A stretch of 64,000 nt of DNA from Haladaptatus sp. ZSTT2 (GCF_037081775.1 NZ_JBAMHQ010000001.1:2294001-2358000); one strand, 5' to 3'. Positions 34,796 to 43,719 are shown, numbered from the stretch's first letter. Notes: a model not told the origin generated them from the letters alone. Numbers and translations are program-made.

Positions 34796-35221
34796 TTGGA
34801 GATTTCTGATAAGCTCTTGTGTCTGTTCAGCGCGGACGTGACGGTCACCGACGACACGTACGTCGTCGAGATTCCACGTCGTGAAATTGAAACTGGTTCT
34901 ATCGAAGCCGGCGAAACCTATCGAGTTGCACTCATCTCCCGCCAAGAGGCGGAAGAATCGCAGAGCAGCGACGCTAGCGAACCAGCACCATCGTCCGGGT
35001 CTACGGTCTCATCTGAGCCCCAGCCACCCGTCGAAATCGGTGAAATCCGCTACGTCGAAATCGAAGATATCGGCAAGCAAGGTGACGGCATCGCTCGCGT
35101 CGAGCGCGGCTACGTCATCATCGTTCCGGGCGCTGAAGTCGGTGAACGCGTCAAAATCGAAGTGTCGGAAGTCAAGTCGAACTTCGCCGTGGGCGAAATC
35201 ATCGACGACGACGTCCTCTAG
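34796..35221 (+). CDS. TRAM domain protein with TTG start
   Basis: 141 residues from TTG 34796. GGAGG at 34784-34788 is seven bases before this TTG, and the family begins EISDKLLCLFSA at this point, so I prefer it over the in-frame TTG 34763. Residues about 2-55 are an N-terminal beta domain, then a Ser/Pro linker, then a TRAM RNA-binding domain at about 77-138 (EDIGKQGDGIARVERGYVII, GAEVGERVKIEVSEV). Archaeal TRAM proteins bind RNA and act in RNA chaperoning or cold response; the partner here is unknown. Confidence 0.82.
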   Translation: MEISDKLLCLFSADVTVTDDTYVVEIPRREIETGSIEAGETYRVALISRQEAEESQSSDASEPAPSSGSTVSSEPQPPVEIGEIRYVEIEDIGKQGDGIARVERGYVIIVPGAEVGERVKIEVSEVKSNFAVGEIIDDDVL

Positions 35222-35397
35222 GAACTTTTTGCTGTGGAGGGCCGCGCAGCGACCCCCTCTTGCAAAAACTTCCATGAAAAAGGCCGAGAGCGATACCTCG
35301 CTCTCGGGTGCTAAAACGTGGAGCGAGCGCGCCACACCGCGACGCTCCACAATTCGCTTCGTTCTACGAAAAACAAGCTGCTAATGGAAGTTCTCGG
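35222..35397. repeat. Structured convergent intergenic region with nested inverted repeats
   Basis: Between the TRAM gene and the convergent cupin gene. Perfect hairpin CCGAGAGCGA-TACC-TCGCTCTCGG at 35284-35307 (10-base arms), a second GTGGAGCG (35318-35325) with CGCTCCAC (35343-35350), an enclosing pair AACTTCCAT (35267-35275) with ATGGAAGTT (35384-35392), and GAGGG/CCCTC at 35237-35259. It may act as a two-way terminator, a structured RNA, or be a small non-autonomous mobile-type repeat; I see no second copy in the window. Confidence 0.5.
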
Positions 35398-35778
35398 TCA
35401 GTCTGAGGCTTCCATCTTCTTTACGCCCTCACTGGCGGCTTCGAGAGTATCCTCGTAGGACTCGTCCAGTGGGCTGAACTCGACGAGTTTCGTCCCAGCT
35501 TCGATGGTCACGTTGTGTCCGGGCTTGATGTAGTACACCTCGCCAGCCTCGACAACCTCCTCCTCATCTTCGAATCGGAGGGTCATCTGTCCTTCAATCA
35601 AAAATCCCCAGTGGGACGACTGACAGCGGCCGTCTGGCAGGTCTTTGAACATCTCATCGGTCTCGACGTGGGCGCTAAACGTTTCGTAGCCTACGTTCAT
35701 GTTGCCGAGGTGCATCTCGCGGAGAACCATCTCGTCGTTCGCAATTTCGGTGGGAATCGACTCTATTTTCGTGTGCAT
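35398..35778 (-). CDS. Cupin-domain protein
   Basis: 126 residues. A single double-stranded beta-helix: SSHWGFLIEGQMTLRFED (residues about 55-72), EVVEAGEVYYIKPGHNVTIEAGTKLVEFSPLD. Only one histidine of the usual metal set is in the first motif (SSHWG) and one in PGHNV, so metal binding is possible but not certain. No signal peptide. Function unknown; small cupins act as isomerases, dioxygenases or sensors. Divergent from the MFS gene. Confidence 0.8.
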   Translation of the reverse strand: MHTKIESIPTEIANDEMVLREMHLGNMNVGYETFSAHVETDEMFKDLPDGRCQSSHWGFLIEGQMTLRFEDEEEVVEAGEVYYIKPGHNVTIEAGTKLVEFSPLDESYEDTLEAASEGVKKMEASD

Positions 35779-36021
35779 TTGCGCTTCCCAAGGGAGGGTT
35801 GGGTGCGCGAACGCTTCGTTAGATTCAGACGACCTACCGATTTGACCTATTAATAGTGAGTGTCCATCCTTCTAGCCAGAAGCACGGTCGGCGTGTCGTT
35901 TGCAGCCAGCAGCCCACTATTCAACTTTTCTGGGGTGGCGTCGTGATGACGGAACCGTGTGGGAAAACGGCAAAGGTGCCGCAACCCCCGAGGCTTTACC
36001 GCCGCCGAAACTGGTTCCACT

Positions 36022-37206
36022 ATGACTACAGCGGGAGCATCCTCTAAGCGCCCATGGCTGGCGCTTGTGGGCTGTTTTATCGTCTCAATCGGGTTCAACG
36101 CCTACCTCTTTGCTCCCGCGAGCATCATGCCGTCGTTCGTCGCGGCGTTCGGCATCGACAAACCGACTGCCGGACTTTCAATCAGCGCCGTCTTCCTTGC
36201 GTGGGGGCTGTTTCAGATTCCGAGCGGCTTCCTGATGGACCGCTACGACAATCGGAAACTCGTGTGGGCCGGGGTGTTCCTCTTTCTCGTCGTCTCTGTG
36301 GCAAGCCTGTTCGCCCCGACGTACCCGACGTTTCTCGCAACGCGGTTCGTTGGCGGCATCACGGCCGTCTTTCTCTGGACGGCGAACGCCAACATCGTCA
36401 GCCAGTCGTTTCCACAGTCACATCGGGCCCTCGGGACGAGCCTGTTCGTGGCGAGCGCCCCCGCCGGAGTCACGCTCGCGCAGGCCGCTGGGCCGACGCT
36501 CGAACCACTTCTCGGCTGGCGTGGCGTCGTGGCCGTGTACGCTGTCGTGACGCTCTGTGGCTTGCCGTTGTTCGTCTGGGCGCTCGATGAGCCGGTTCGG
36601 AACTCGTCTGTCCTCTCGGTGTCGAAATTCGTGGCCGCGCTGGGGAATCGCCGGGTGTTGGCCATCGCGGTCAGCAGTTTCTGTGCGTACTCTCTGTTCG
36701 TGTTCTTGAACTCGTGGATGCCCACGTATGCGACCGAAGTGATCGGGGTCGATATCGCCACCGCGGGCGCACTTGCCGCGCTGGTTCCCGCGATGGGACT
36801 GGTCGCCCGGCCGGGCGGCGGGTGGCTCTCAGACCGCATCGGTGGCCGACGGCGACCGGTGATTACCGCCGCGTTCTTACTCGTGCTTCCGGCGCTCATC
36901 GTCGCCGTGTTCACCACATCTGTAGTCGGCTTTGTGGTTGCGCTGGTGCTCGCTGGCATTGGTTCGCAGCTCGGGACGGGCGTGTTCTACGTCTACGTAG
37001 AGGAACTGTCCCCGAGCGAATCCGGCGGGACGAGCCTTTCGGTGTTGATGACCATCTCTATCGCGGGGTCGCTCGTCGCGCCGGTCGCCGCTGGCTGGCT
37101 CATCGACGTCGTCTCGTGGACGATGACCTTCGCCATTGGCGGCTTGGTCGCTGTGTGCGGGATTGCCGCCTTGGCCCGCCTTCCAAAAACAACATCCGGT
37201 CACTGA
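36022..37206 (+). CDS. Major facilitator superfamily transporter
   Basis: 394 residues from ATG 36022 with about twelve membrane helices. MFS motif A-like loops DRYDNRKLVWAG (about residue 73) and SDRIGGRRRPV (about 273) follow helices 2 and 8. No substrate-specific motif; the layout resembles the nitrate/cyanate/sugar-acid type of small-solute MFS proteins. The upstream in-frame ATG (35959) would add a charged, non-membrane stretch and is rejected. Confidence 0.88.
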   Translation: MTTAGASSKRPWLALVGCFIVSIGFNAYLFAPASIMPSFVAAFGIDKPTAGLSISAVFLAWGLFQIPSGFLMDRYDNRKLVWAGVFLFLVVSVASLFAPTYPTFLATRFVGGITAVFLWTANANIVSQSFPQSHRALGTSLFVASAPAGVTLAQAAGPTLEPLLGWRGVVAVYAVVTLCGLPLFVWALDEPVRNSSVLSVSKFVAALGNRRVLAIAVSSFCAYSLFVFLNSWMPTYATEVIGVDIATAGALAALVPAMGLVARPGGGWLSDRIGGRRRPVITAAFLLVLPALIVAVFTTSVVGFVVALVLAGIGSQLGTGVFYVYVEELSPSESGGTSLSVLMTISIAGSLVAPVAAGWLIDVVSWTMTFAIGGLVAVCGIAALARLPKTTSGH

Positions 37207-37230
37207 CAGCCGAATCCAACAGCCCACCCC

Positions 37231-37875
37231 TCAGCGGTCGACCGGTGTTCCGTCCACTTGCTTTGCCCCTTCCGAATCGTGTACCACGATGTCGCCGTCG
37301 TCGGGAGTGGTACCTGTGTAGTTGTCGCGGACGCCGATGGCTTCCTCCAACTCACGAATCGCGCGTTCTTTGAGCGCCGCTGCCAACGCCTCCGCCTCGT
37401 CGCGCGAAATATCGCGGCCCAACCCTTCGCACTCGTGGGCGCGAACCATCCCAGCTTGGTCGACGGCTTCGCCCATTGGCTGGCTGGTGCCGCCAAGCGC
37501 CACGCTGAACGGGTAGGTCTGGCAGATGAGCGGTCGGTCGTCGTGAATCGAACACGCACCCTCGCCGTCTGCTTCGACGTAGAACGAACAGTCGCCACAG
37601 CCTGTGGTCTGGATGGCCCATTCGAAGGTCTCGCCCGCTCCATCATCTAAGCCGTAGGGCATCGGCCGGGCCACGTCGCGCCAGTCGTACTCGTGGGTCT
37701 GCTGGATGTCCCTGATTTCGTCGGGGAAGATGGTCGCCGTGTGTGGGTCTTCGTCGTCGGCTTTACAGCACGCGCCACACCGGGTACACTCGAAGCCAAT
37801 CGACTCGATGGCGTCGGCTAACTCGGAAACAGCGAGCGAGCGGGCCGTTTCGAGTTCGGCTTCGAGGCTTTGCAT
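37231..37875 (-). CDS. YkgJ-type cysteine cluster protein
   Basis: 214 residues. CTRCGACCK near residue 34 and the later CGDCSFY and CSIHDDRPLICQTYPF blocks are the eight-cysteine YkgJ/UPF0153 pattern thought to bind zinc or an Fe-S cluster. The role is unproven in any organism I know; relatives are often annotated as Fe-S oxidoreductases. Ends 25 bases past the MFS stop, convergent with it. Confidence 0.85.
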   Translation of the reverse strand: MQSLEAELETARSLAVSELADAIESIGFECTRCGACCKADDEDPHTATIFPDEIRDIQQTHEYDWRDVARPMPYGLDDGAGETFEWAIQTTGCGDCSFYVEADGEGACSIHDDRPLICQTYPFSVALGGTSQPMGEAVDQAGMVRAHECEGLGRDISRDEAEALAAALKERAIRELEEAIGVRDNYTGTTPDDGDIVVHDSEGAKQVDGTPVDR

Positions 37876-37911
37876 ACGCCTGCTACCGCCCGAGTGCTGA
37901 AAAACGCGTCG

Positions 37912-38694
37912 TCAGCGTGGATTGGCGCGTGCGCCGTCCCAGTACACCTTGTGCTCGACGGCAAGTTTCTCTAGGTGGGCGGCGACGGTTCCCTCCGCGA
38001 GCGGTCGCACCGCAGAGATGTCCTTTTCGTAGGCCGCGTCCGTGATGGCCTCCAGCGTGGTCGCCCCCTCGCGGACGGCGGTGAGCACGCGTTGCTCGCG
38101 GTCGAGTCGGTGGCGAATCAGGCGCGCACAGGTCTCACGCACGTTCTCGATGTCCTCACCGTGGCCCGGATACAGCCGCGGGGGGTTGCGGGCGGCGAGC
38201 CGGCGCAGGGAGGTGAGGTAGGCGCGAATGTCGCCCTCGCCCGCGGCGACGACGACGCTTCCTTCGGCGACGGCGAGGTCGCCCGAGAAGATGCCATACT
38301 CGCTTTCGAGGGCGACGTGGTCACGCGCGTGGCCCGGTGTGTCGAGGACGGTGACTTGCTCGCCACTCCCTGCAGTGAGCGTCGTGCCCTCGATGCAGGT
38401 GCGGTCGGGCGCGACGCCGGTCGCGTCCTCGAAGGCGGCTTCGCGCCCTCGGCGCGCCCACACGGTCGCCCCAGTCTCTGCGGCGTAATCGGCGACGCCA
38501 CCAACGTGGTCGGGATGGGTGTGGGTCACCAAGATGCGTGCGACCGTTCGTCGGGAGACTTCGCGGTCGAGGGCGTCGCTCCGGGCGGCGGGGTCTACGA
38601 GAATCGCGCCGCTTGTCCCGACGAGGTAGGCGTTGGTCGCCCCTTCCGGTGCGTAGGTGGCGACGCTCACGGGGCGTTTACAGACGGGTTCCAT
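37912..38694 (-). CDS. MBL-fold metallo-hydrolase (LACTB2/glyoxalase II-like)
   Basis: 260 residues. Complete metal motif: HTHPDHVGG near residue 58, DTPGHARDHV near 116, GDLAV near 134, YPGHGED near 180. The C-terminal 60 residues form a winged-helix segment (VRPLAEGTVAAHLEKLAVEHKV) as in LACTB2-type nucleases/thioesterases. Likely binds two zinc ions and hydrolyses an ester, thioester or phosphodiester. Follows a small wHTH gene on the same strand. Confidence 0.9.
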   Translation of the reverse strand: MEPVCKRPVSVATYAPEGATNAYLVGTSGAILVDPAARSDALDREVSRRTVARILVTHTHPDHVGGVADYAAETGATVWARRGREAAFEDATGVAPDRTCIEGTTLTAGSGEQVTVLDTPGHARDHVALESEYGIFSGDLAVAEGSVVVAAGEGDIRAYLTSLRRLAARNPPRLYPGHGEDIENVRETCARLIRHRLDREQRVLTAVREGATTLEAITDAAYEKDISAVRPLAEGTVAAHLEKLAVEHKVYWDGARANPR

Positions 38695-38731
38695 ACCACA
38701 AAAACGTGGGTGGGTGACGAAAAGACTGGGT

Positions 38732-39013
38732 TCAGTTTTTCAGCGTGTAGACCTGCTTGCGCGCGTCGTGAAACGAGTAGCGCGAGTTCACGAGGTCGAC
38801 TTCTTCGAGGCGGTTGAGCGCGTAGCGAACCGTGCGGTCTGGGAGCAGCGATTCGTCCGCGAGTTGGCCCTGTGAGAGCGGCGATTCGCCTTCGAGGACT
38901 TTTGCGACGAGCTTTGCGCTTGGGGGGAGCTCCCGCAGTCGCTCGCGGAAGTCAGGATCTGCGAGTGGTGATTCTTCGGCTGTGCGAGTACGTTCCTTGG
39001 TGGTCGTGCTCAT
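38732..39013 (-). CDS. Winged-helix regulator (MarR/TrmB-like)
   Basis: 93 residues. A Glu/Arg-rich N-terminus leads to a wHTH: SAKLVAKVLEGESPLSQGQLADESLLPDRTVRYALNRLEEVDLV. It ends with YSFHDARKQVYTL, the wing. A single-domain DNA-binding protein; target unknown. TATA-like GTATAGAG at about 39053-39060 on the reverse strand gives a short leader, and an ATGCA-N4-TGCAT palindrome lies just beyond it. Confidence 0.8.
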   Translation of the reverse strand: MSTTTKERTRTAEESPLADPDFRERLRELPPSAKLVAKVLEGESPLSQGQLADESLLPDRTVRYALNRLEEVDLVNSRYSFHDARKQVYTLKN

Positions 39014-39074
39014 ACCACTGGCTCAGCGAAGGTCTGTGGTAAATCTTGTCTCTATACACATCCAAATAATAGGG

Positions 39075-39088
39075 ATGCATAAGTGCAT
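39075..39088. promoter_or_regulatory. Palindrome upstream of the wHTH gene
   Basis: ATGCA-TAAG-TGCAT, perfect five-base arms, about 62 bases before the start of the wHTH gene and overlapping an AT-rich TATA-like stretch. Plausible autoregulatory operator. Confidence 0.4.
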
Positions 39089-39146
39089 ATAATCATCCTT
39101 TAAACATAGAAGGTTGACCAGTCACTCTCGTTGTCACGTTCGGGCG

Positions 39147-39311
39147 CTACGCGCGTCGGAAGTGGTCTGTTTGTGGATTGTCACCGTGGCGGTGGTAGCG
39201 ACCAAGCGGTGCGTTACAGCCCGGACAGTGGATGACCACGAGGCGCGGGCGTTCGTGACGGATGAGTTGCTCGGTCGCGTAGTCGTTGCCGCAATGCGTA
39301 CACGTCGGCAT
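39147..39311 (-). CDS. Small zinc-binding protein (54 residues)
   Basis: ATG 39311 begins MPTCTHCGNDYATEQLIRHE. Two CxxC pairs, CTHC and CPGC, are separated by 24 residues, a typical haloarchaeal mini zinc finger, followed by a His/Arg tail (RYHRHGD). Separate from the 21,385 and 62,619 small zinc genes but the same general class. Role unknown. Confidence 0.65.
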   Translation of the reverse strand: MPTCTHCGNDYATEQLIRHERPRLVVIHCPGCNAPLGRYHRHGDNPQTDHFRRA

Positions 39312-39418
39312 CGTACTATGTAGTTTGGTAGCAAGGGGCATAATTATGCCGCTCTTACCCGCTTTGGTCAGACTGTTCCAGTATCGTTTTATCCCCCCAA
39401 CAGAGTAGTGAAGGTAGC

Positions 39419-40123
39419 GTGAAAGGGCAGGAGTGGTACCAGGCGGACGAGGTGGCCGAAGAGTACGATACAAAGCGGTTCTCTCGAGGCGGCCGACTCA
39501 TCGACCGCCGGGAAAAACAGGCGTTGCTCGATGCCATAGGCGACCTCGAAGGCAAAGCCGTCCTCGAAATCGCCTGCGGGACCGGTCGGTTCACCGTGAT
39601 GCTCGCAGAGCGCGGGGCTGACATCATCGGTCTCGACATCTCGACGGCGATGCTCCAACAGGGTCGCCACAAGGCACAGGCCGCGGGCGTCGCAGACCAC
39701 ATCGAGTTCATGCGCGGCGACGCCGCCCGTCTGCCGTTCCCCGACAACCACTTCGACATCGTGTTTGCAATGCGGTTTTTCCACCTCGCAGATACGCCTG
39801 CCTCGTTCCTCTCTGAGATGCGCCGTGTCTCGAAGGAAATCGTCTTTTTCGATACGTTCAACGCGCCGAGTGCGCGTTCTGTGTACAACTGGCTGCTCCC
39901 GATGGGCTCGCGCCTCTACACCGAAGACGAGGTCTCCTCGCTGTTTCGCGAGACCGACCTCTCGCTCGAACACGTCGAACACGACTTCCTCTTGCCCTAC
40001 GGCTTCTACCGAAGCATTCCAAACGGCATCGCCTCGACGGCGCGCCGTCTCGACACCTCGCTTGGCGACACCCCGCTCGGTGATCTCGCTTCCGTGTCCT
40101 ACTGGAAAGCGACGATAAATTAA
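39419..40123 (+). CDS. Class I SAM-dependent methyltransferase
   Basis: 234 residues, GTG start at 39419. Motif I VLEIACGTGRFTVMLAERGADIIGLDIS near residue 45, then FMRGDAARLPFPDNHFDIVFAMRFFHL, the Ubie/Methyltransf_11 blocks. No substrate motif. The glycosyltransferase starts 59 bases downstream on the same strand, so cell-surface or lipid modification is a possible theme (inference). Confidence 0.85.
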   Translation: MKGQEWYQADEVAEEYDTKRFSRGGRLIDRREKQALLDAIGDLEGKAVLEIACGTGRFTVMLAERGADIIGLDISTAMLQQGRHKAQAAGVADHIEFMRGDAARLPFPDNHFDIVFAMRFFHLADTPASFLSEMRRVSKEIVFFDTFNAPSARSVYNWLLPMGSRLYTEDEVSSLFRETDLSLEHVEHDFLLPYGFYRSIPNGIASTARRLDTSLGDTPLGDLASVSYWKATIN

Positions 40124-40181
40124 CAGGTTTGCGGCCCTGAACACCGGGTATTTTTACCTATCCGTGGCGCTATCGAGTACT

Positions 40182-41084
40182 ATGAAGCTCTCGGTGGTCA
40201 TCCCAACGCTCAACGACCGAGAGCGCCTCGTTCGCAGCCTCGATTCGCTGCGTGAACACGCTCCTGCCGTCGAATGCGTCGTCGTAAACGGCCCATCGAC
40301 CGACGGCACGACGGGCATGATTCGTGACCGCGACGACGTCGCGACGCTCGTCGAAATCGCAGACCGAAACCTGAACGTCGCCCGCAACGCCGGGGCCGTG
40401 CGGGCGACCGGCGACGCGATTGCCTTTCTCTCCTCGAATCGCGCCATCGAACCCGGCTGGTACGAAGCCGTCATCGAGCGTCTCGAAACGGCAGATGCCG
40501 CCACGGGCCCGACCCACCGCGAACTGCGGACGGGTCTCGCCTCCGAAGTCGTCGAATCGCGCTCGATTGCGGGCCGCGAGGTCACCTACATAAACGGGTC
40601 GAACGCGGCGTTCCACCGCGACGTGCTCACCGAGTTAGACGGCTTCGACGAATACCTCCAGACAGGGGGTGCCCGCGACCTCTCGCACCGCCTCGCAGCA
40701 AACGGCTTTTCTGTCGGCTGGGCGGGCAAAATGTGCGTTCGAAGTGGCCTCGAAGCAGACGGCGGTCGCCACGAGCGCGACTGGGGGTGGAAGTATCGTG
40801 CCCTCTCGTATCGCCTCGTGAAAAACTACGGCATCCGCCCGACGGTCGCCCGTCGGATGTTCAGCCACGGCGCGTCGGATGCCGTGGGAACGCTTCGTGA
40901 CGTCGCTCGCGGCGAGGCGACGCCCTCGAGTTGGGTGGGCAACGGCCGCGACGTGCTGAGAGGGATGGGTCGGGGCACCGCAGACGCGGTGTTCGCGCGG
41001 CGAAAAGACAAACACACCCGACGCAACCCGAACGGCATTTCCGCACGCGCAGACCGTGCGGTCGAAGTGTACACCTGGCGTTAA
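40182..41084 (+). CDS. Glycosyltransferase family 2
   Basis: 300 residues from ATG 40182. GT-A fold of GT2: MKLSVVIPTLNDRERLVRSL at the N-terminus, VECVVVNGPSTDGTTGM, and the acceptor-side block GFDEYLQTGGARDLSHRLAANGF near residue 160. The usual DxD is not evident; the central region reads AFLSSNRAIEPGW in its place. A GTG 18 bases upstream in frame is less likely. The last 4 bases overlap the convergent amidohydrolase-like gene. Confidence 0.85.
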   Translation: MKLSVVIPTLNDRERLVRSLDSLREHAPAVECVVVNGPSTDGTTGMIRDRDDVATLVEIADRNLNVARNAGAVRATGDAIAFLSSNRAIEPGWYEAVIERLETADAATGPTHRELRTGLASEVVESRSIAGREVTYINGSNAAFHRDVLTELDGFDEYLQTGGARDLSHRLAANGFSVGWAGKMCVRSGLEADGGRHERDWGWKYRALSYRLVKNYGIRPTVARRMFSHGASDAVGTLRDVARGEATPSSWVGNGRDVLRGMGRGTADAVFARRKDKHTRRNPNGISARADRAVEVYTWR

Positions 41085-41905
41085 GGTGCGAGCGCGTCGA
41101 TGACGCGCGAGGGATTTTTCGAGAACACGCGAGCCATGGCGTCTTCCGGCACGTCGAGCGTGAGAATCTCCATCACCGAGACGTTTGGGTGGGTGTCGGG
41201 CGCGCCGCTGCCAAACAGCACCCGGTCTGGATGTTCGCGGATGGCGCGTTCGAGCTGGCCGCGATACCGGACGAAACTCGTGTCGAGATAAAGCGAGTCG
41301 TAGTCGTCTAACAGCGAGATGGCCTCGCCCATCAGGCCGCGGTTGAGCGGATGGCCGCCGAAGTGTGCGAGAATCACGGGCACGTCCCAGTCGAGAAACG
41401 CCTCTGCGACGGCCGCCGGGGGGAAACTCTCGCCCCCGCGCACGAGCAGCGGAAGCGACACGTCTGCGAGTTGCTCGACGACTTCGGTGTCCGGGATGCC
41501 GTCTGCCTTCGGGTCGAGCATGAAGCCGCTGAAGCGGTCGTCGTAGGCGTAGCGTTCGACGTCCTCGGGCGAGGTGTGGTGGGGTTTGCGTCGGGCAGTG
41601 AGATTGCGCACCCGCGCACCGAGTCGCGCGTCCGCATCGAGCGCGCCGTTGATGCGAGCGAACGCGACAAACGGGCGTTCGACGCTCATGCGGGCGACGG
41701 CGTTGTTCGCCCGGAGGTAGTTCCCTTCCACAGAGCCGGGATAGACGACGGCTTTCACGACACCTGCTTGATGAATCTCGCGCTCTAAGTTCTCCGGGCC
41801 GATGGCGCGGCCGCGTTCTGAGACACCTTCTTCCGCCGTGCTGAGACGGGTGTGTACGTCCACAACACGGAATCCGTGTTCCAGCTCCAGCATTTCACAA
41901 GGCAT
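41081..41905 (-). CDS. Amidohydrolase_2-like TIM-barrel protein with altered metal site
   Basis: 274 residues from ATG 41905 (ATG 41893 also possible). The barrel blocks VILAHFGGHPLNRG, SLYLDTSFV and RVLFGSGAPDTHPN are those of amidohydrolase_2 proteins. At the first strand the metal-binding HxH reads VVDVHTRL (H18, R20), so one ligand is missing. The frame is open further upstream, but that stretch contains no family sequence. It is divergent from the thermosome gene. Activity is uncertain. Confidence 0.75.
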   Translation of the reverse strand: MPCEMLELEHGFRVVDVHTRLSTAEEGVSERGRAIGPENLEREIHQAGVVKAVVYPGSVEGNYLRANNAVARMSVERPFVAFARINGALDADARLGARVRNLTARRKPHHTSPEDVERYAYDDRFSGFMLDPKADGIPDTEVVEQLADVSLPLLVRGGESFPPAAVAEAFLDWDVPVILAHFGGHPLNRGLMGEAISLLDDYDSLYLDTSFVRYRGQLERAIREHPDRVLFGSGAPDTHPNVSVMEILTLDVPEDAMARVFSKNPSRVIDALAP

Positions 41906-42069
41906 GGTTGGGGTGGGATATGGTCGTACCGATTCATGTCTGATGAAATACGTGTCGGTAGGGGTGAACACGCCCGCTTTGCCCCACGATTTTCGAGTTG
42001 ACTGGCGGAGACTATCACATAGTTGAACGACCCTCTCACCAGAATGCGCCGCGCTACACCGTCGCTTGC

Positions 42070-42105
42070 GTGCGATTTTTTCGCACAGGCAGCAATCTTT
42101 ATATA
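42070..42105 (+). promoter_or_regulatory. Thermosome promoter with upstream inverted repeat
   Basis: Strong TATA box TTTATATA at 42098-42105, about 38 bases before ATG 42140. Directly upstream, GTGCGA-TTTTT-TCGCAC at 42070-42086 is a perfect six-base inverted repeat with a five-T centre, positioned just before the BRE/TATA. A heat-shock regulator site is a reasonable guess because archaeal chaperonin promoters are heat-regulated. Confidence 0.55.
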
Positions 42106-42139
42106 GAATTGTAAACATTCCTATAGCGAGGTTTCAATT

Positions 42140-43717
42140 ATGTCACAAGCATTCTACGCCGGGGGTCAGCCCCTTTTCATTCTGAGTGAGGGAACGCGAC
42201 GAACCCGCGGGCGCGACGCCCAGGGGTCGAACATCGCAGCAGGCAAAGCCGTAAGCGGCGCGGTTCGTACAACACTCGGGCCGCGTGGGATGGACAAGAT
42301 GCTCGTCTCGTCGTCCGGTGACGTGGTCATCACGAACGACGGCGCGACCATCCTGAACAAGATGGACATCGAGCACCCGGCCGCCCAGATGATTGTCGAA
42401 GTCTCCCAGACCCAAGAGGACGAAGTCGGTGACGGAACGACCACCGCGGCAGTTCTCGCTGGCGAACTGCTCGCCAAGGCAGAAGACCTGCTCGAAGACG
42501 ACGTCCACGCGACCACCATCGTCGAAGGCTACCACGAGGCCGCCCGCCTCGCCCACGAGGCCATCGACGCGCAGGTACTCTCCGACGAACTCGACGACAA
42601 CCTGCTCGAAAAGGTCGCAGAGTCCTCGATGACCGGCAAGGGAACCGGTGACGTGGCCGCAGACGTGCTCGCAAAGACCGTCGTGAAGGCAATCCGCCAC
42701 GTCCAAGGCGAGAAGAAAGTCGAGCGCGACAACGTTCGCATCCACACGCAGGTCGGCTCGTCGTCGTCCGCGACCGAACTCGTAGAGGGCGTCATCCTCG
42801 ACGAGGAACCCGTAAACGAGAACATGCCACGGACGGTCGAAAACGCGACCATCGCCGTCCTCGACATGGAACTCGACGTGCGAAAGAGCCACGTCGATGC
42901 CGAGTACAACATCACCTCCATCGAACAACTAAACGCCGCAATCGAGGCAGAAGAGGGTGAACTCCGCGGCTACGCTGCGGCCCTCAAAGATGCCGGAGTT
43001 GACGTGGTGTTCGCCACCGACGACATCGACGACCGCGTCGGCTCGTTCCTCGCCAAAGCCGACATCCTCGCCTACGAAAACGTGGGCAAGAAGGACGCGA
43101 CGGCCATCGCTCGGGCGACCGGTGCGACCCGCATCGGCACGCTCGAAGACGTCTCCGACGACGACTTCGGCCACGCAGACCGCATCCACGTCCGCCGCTT
43201 TGGCGACGAGGAACTCACCTTCCTCGAAGGTGGCGCGGCCGCAGAGTCCGTGACCGTCTTCGTCCGCGGTGGCACCCAACACGTCTGTGACGAACTCGAA
43301 CGCGCGCTCGAAGACGCCCTCGACGTGGTCACCGCGGCCCTCGACAAGGGTGGTGTCGTGCCCGGTGCGGGCGCGACCGAAATTGCGGTTGCAGACTACA
43401 TCCGTGCGAAATCCGCGGGTATCGAGGGGCGCAAGCAACTCGCCGTCAACGCCTTCGCGGACGCGGTGGACATGCTCCCGCGCACCCTCGCAGAGAACAC
43501 CGGGATGGACCCAATCGACGCGCTCGTCGACCTCCGCTCGCGGTTCGAAGCCGAGGGTCGCGCAGGCGTCATCGCAGAAGGCCAGACCGGCGTCATCGGT
43601 GACCCGCTCGAATACGGCATCATGGACCCAGCCGCCGTCAAGCACGAAGCGGTCGAATCGGCCACCGAAGCCGCAACCATGATCGTCCGCATCGACGACG
43701 TCATCGCCGCAAAATAA
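42140..43717 (+). CDS. ths: Thermosome subunit (group II chaperonin)
   Basis: 525 residues. [27 protein letters not shown], the ATPase [15 protein letters not shown] near residue 97, and [11 protein letters not shown] in the C-terminal equatorial domain are the group II chaperonin hallmarks. It forms the double-ring ATP-driven folding chamber. The C-terminus lacks the GGM-rich tail of some paralogs. Haloarchaea usually have two or three paralogs; which one this is cannot be told. Convergent with the TRIC gene, 2 bases apart. Confidence 0.96.
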   Translation: MSQAFYAGGQPLFILSEGTRRTRGRDAQGSNIAAGKAVSGAVRTTLGPRGMDKMLVSSSGDVVITNDGATILNKMDIEHPAAQMIVEVSQTQEDEVGDGTTTAAVLAGELLAKAEDLLEDDVHATTIVEGYHEAARLAHEAIDAQVLSDELDDNLLEKVAESSMTGKGTGDVAADVLAKTVVKAIRHVQGEKKVERDNVRIHTQVGSSSSATELVEGVILDEEPVNENMPRTVENATIAVLDMELDVRKSHVDAEYNITSIEQLNAAIEAEEGELRGYAAALKDAGVDVVFATDDIDDRVGSFLAKADILAYENVGKKDATAIARATGATRIGTLEDVSDDDFGHADRIHVRRFGDEELTFLEGGAAAESVTVFVRGGTQHVCDELERALEDALDVVTAALDKGGVVPGAGATEIAVADYIRAKSAGIEGRKQLAVNAFADAVDMLPRTLAENTGMDPIDALVDLRSRFEAEGRAGVIAEGQTGVIGDPLEYGIMDPAAVKHEAVESATEAATMIVRIDDVIAAK

Positions 43718-43719
43718 GC

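Noticed and set aside
41906-42118. N-terminal extension of the amidohydrolase-like protein by 71 residues
   Set aside because: The extra stretch is rich in Cys, Arg and Ser, unlike any domain, and it would overlap the thermosome promoter; the family start is at ATG 41905 or 41893.
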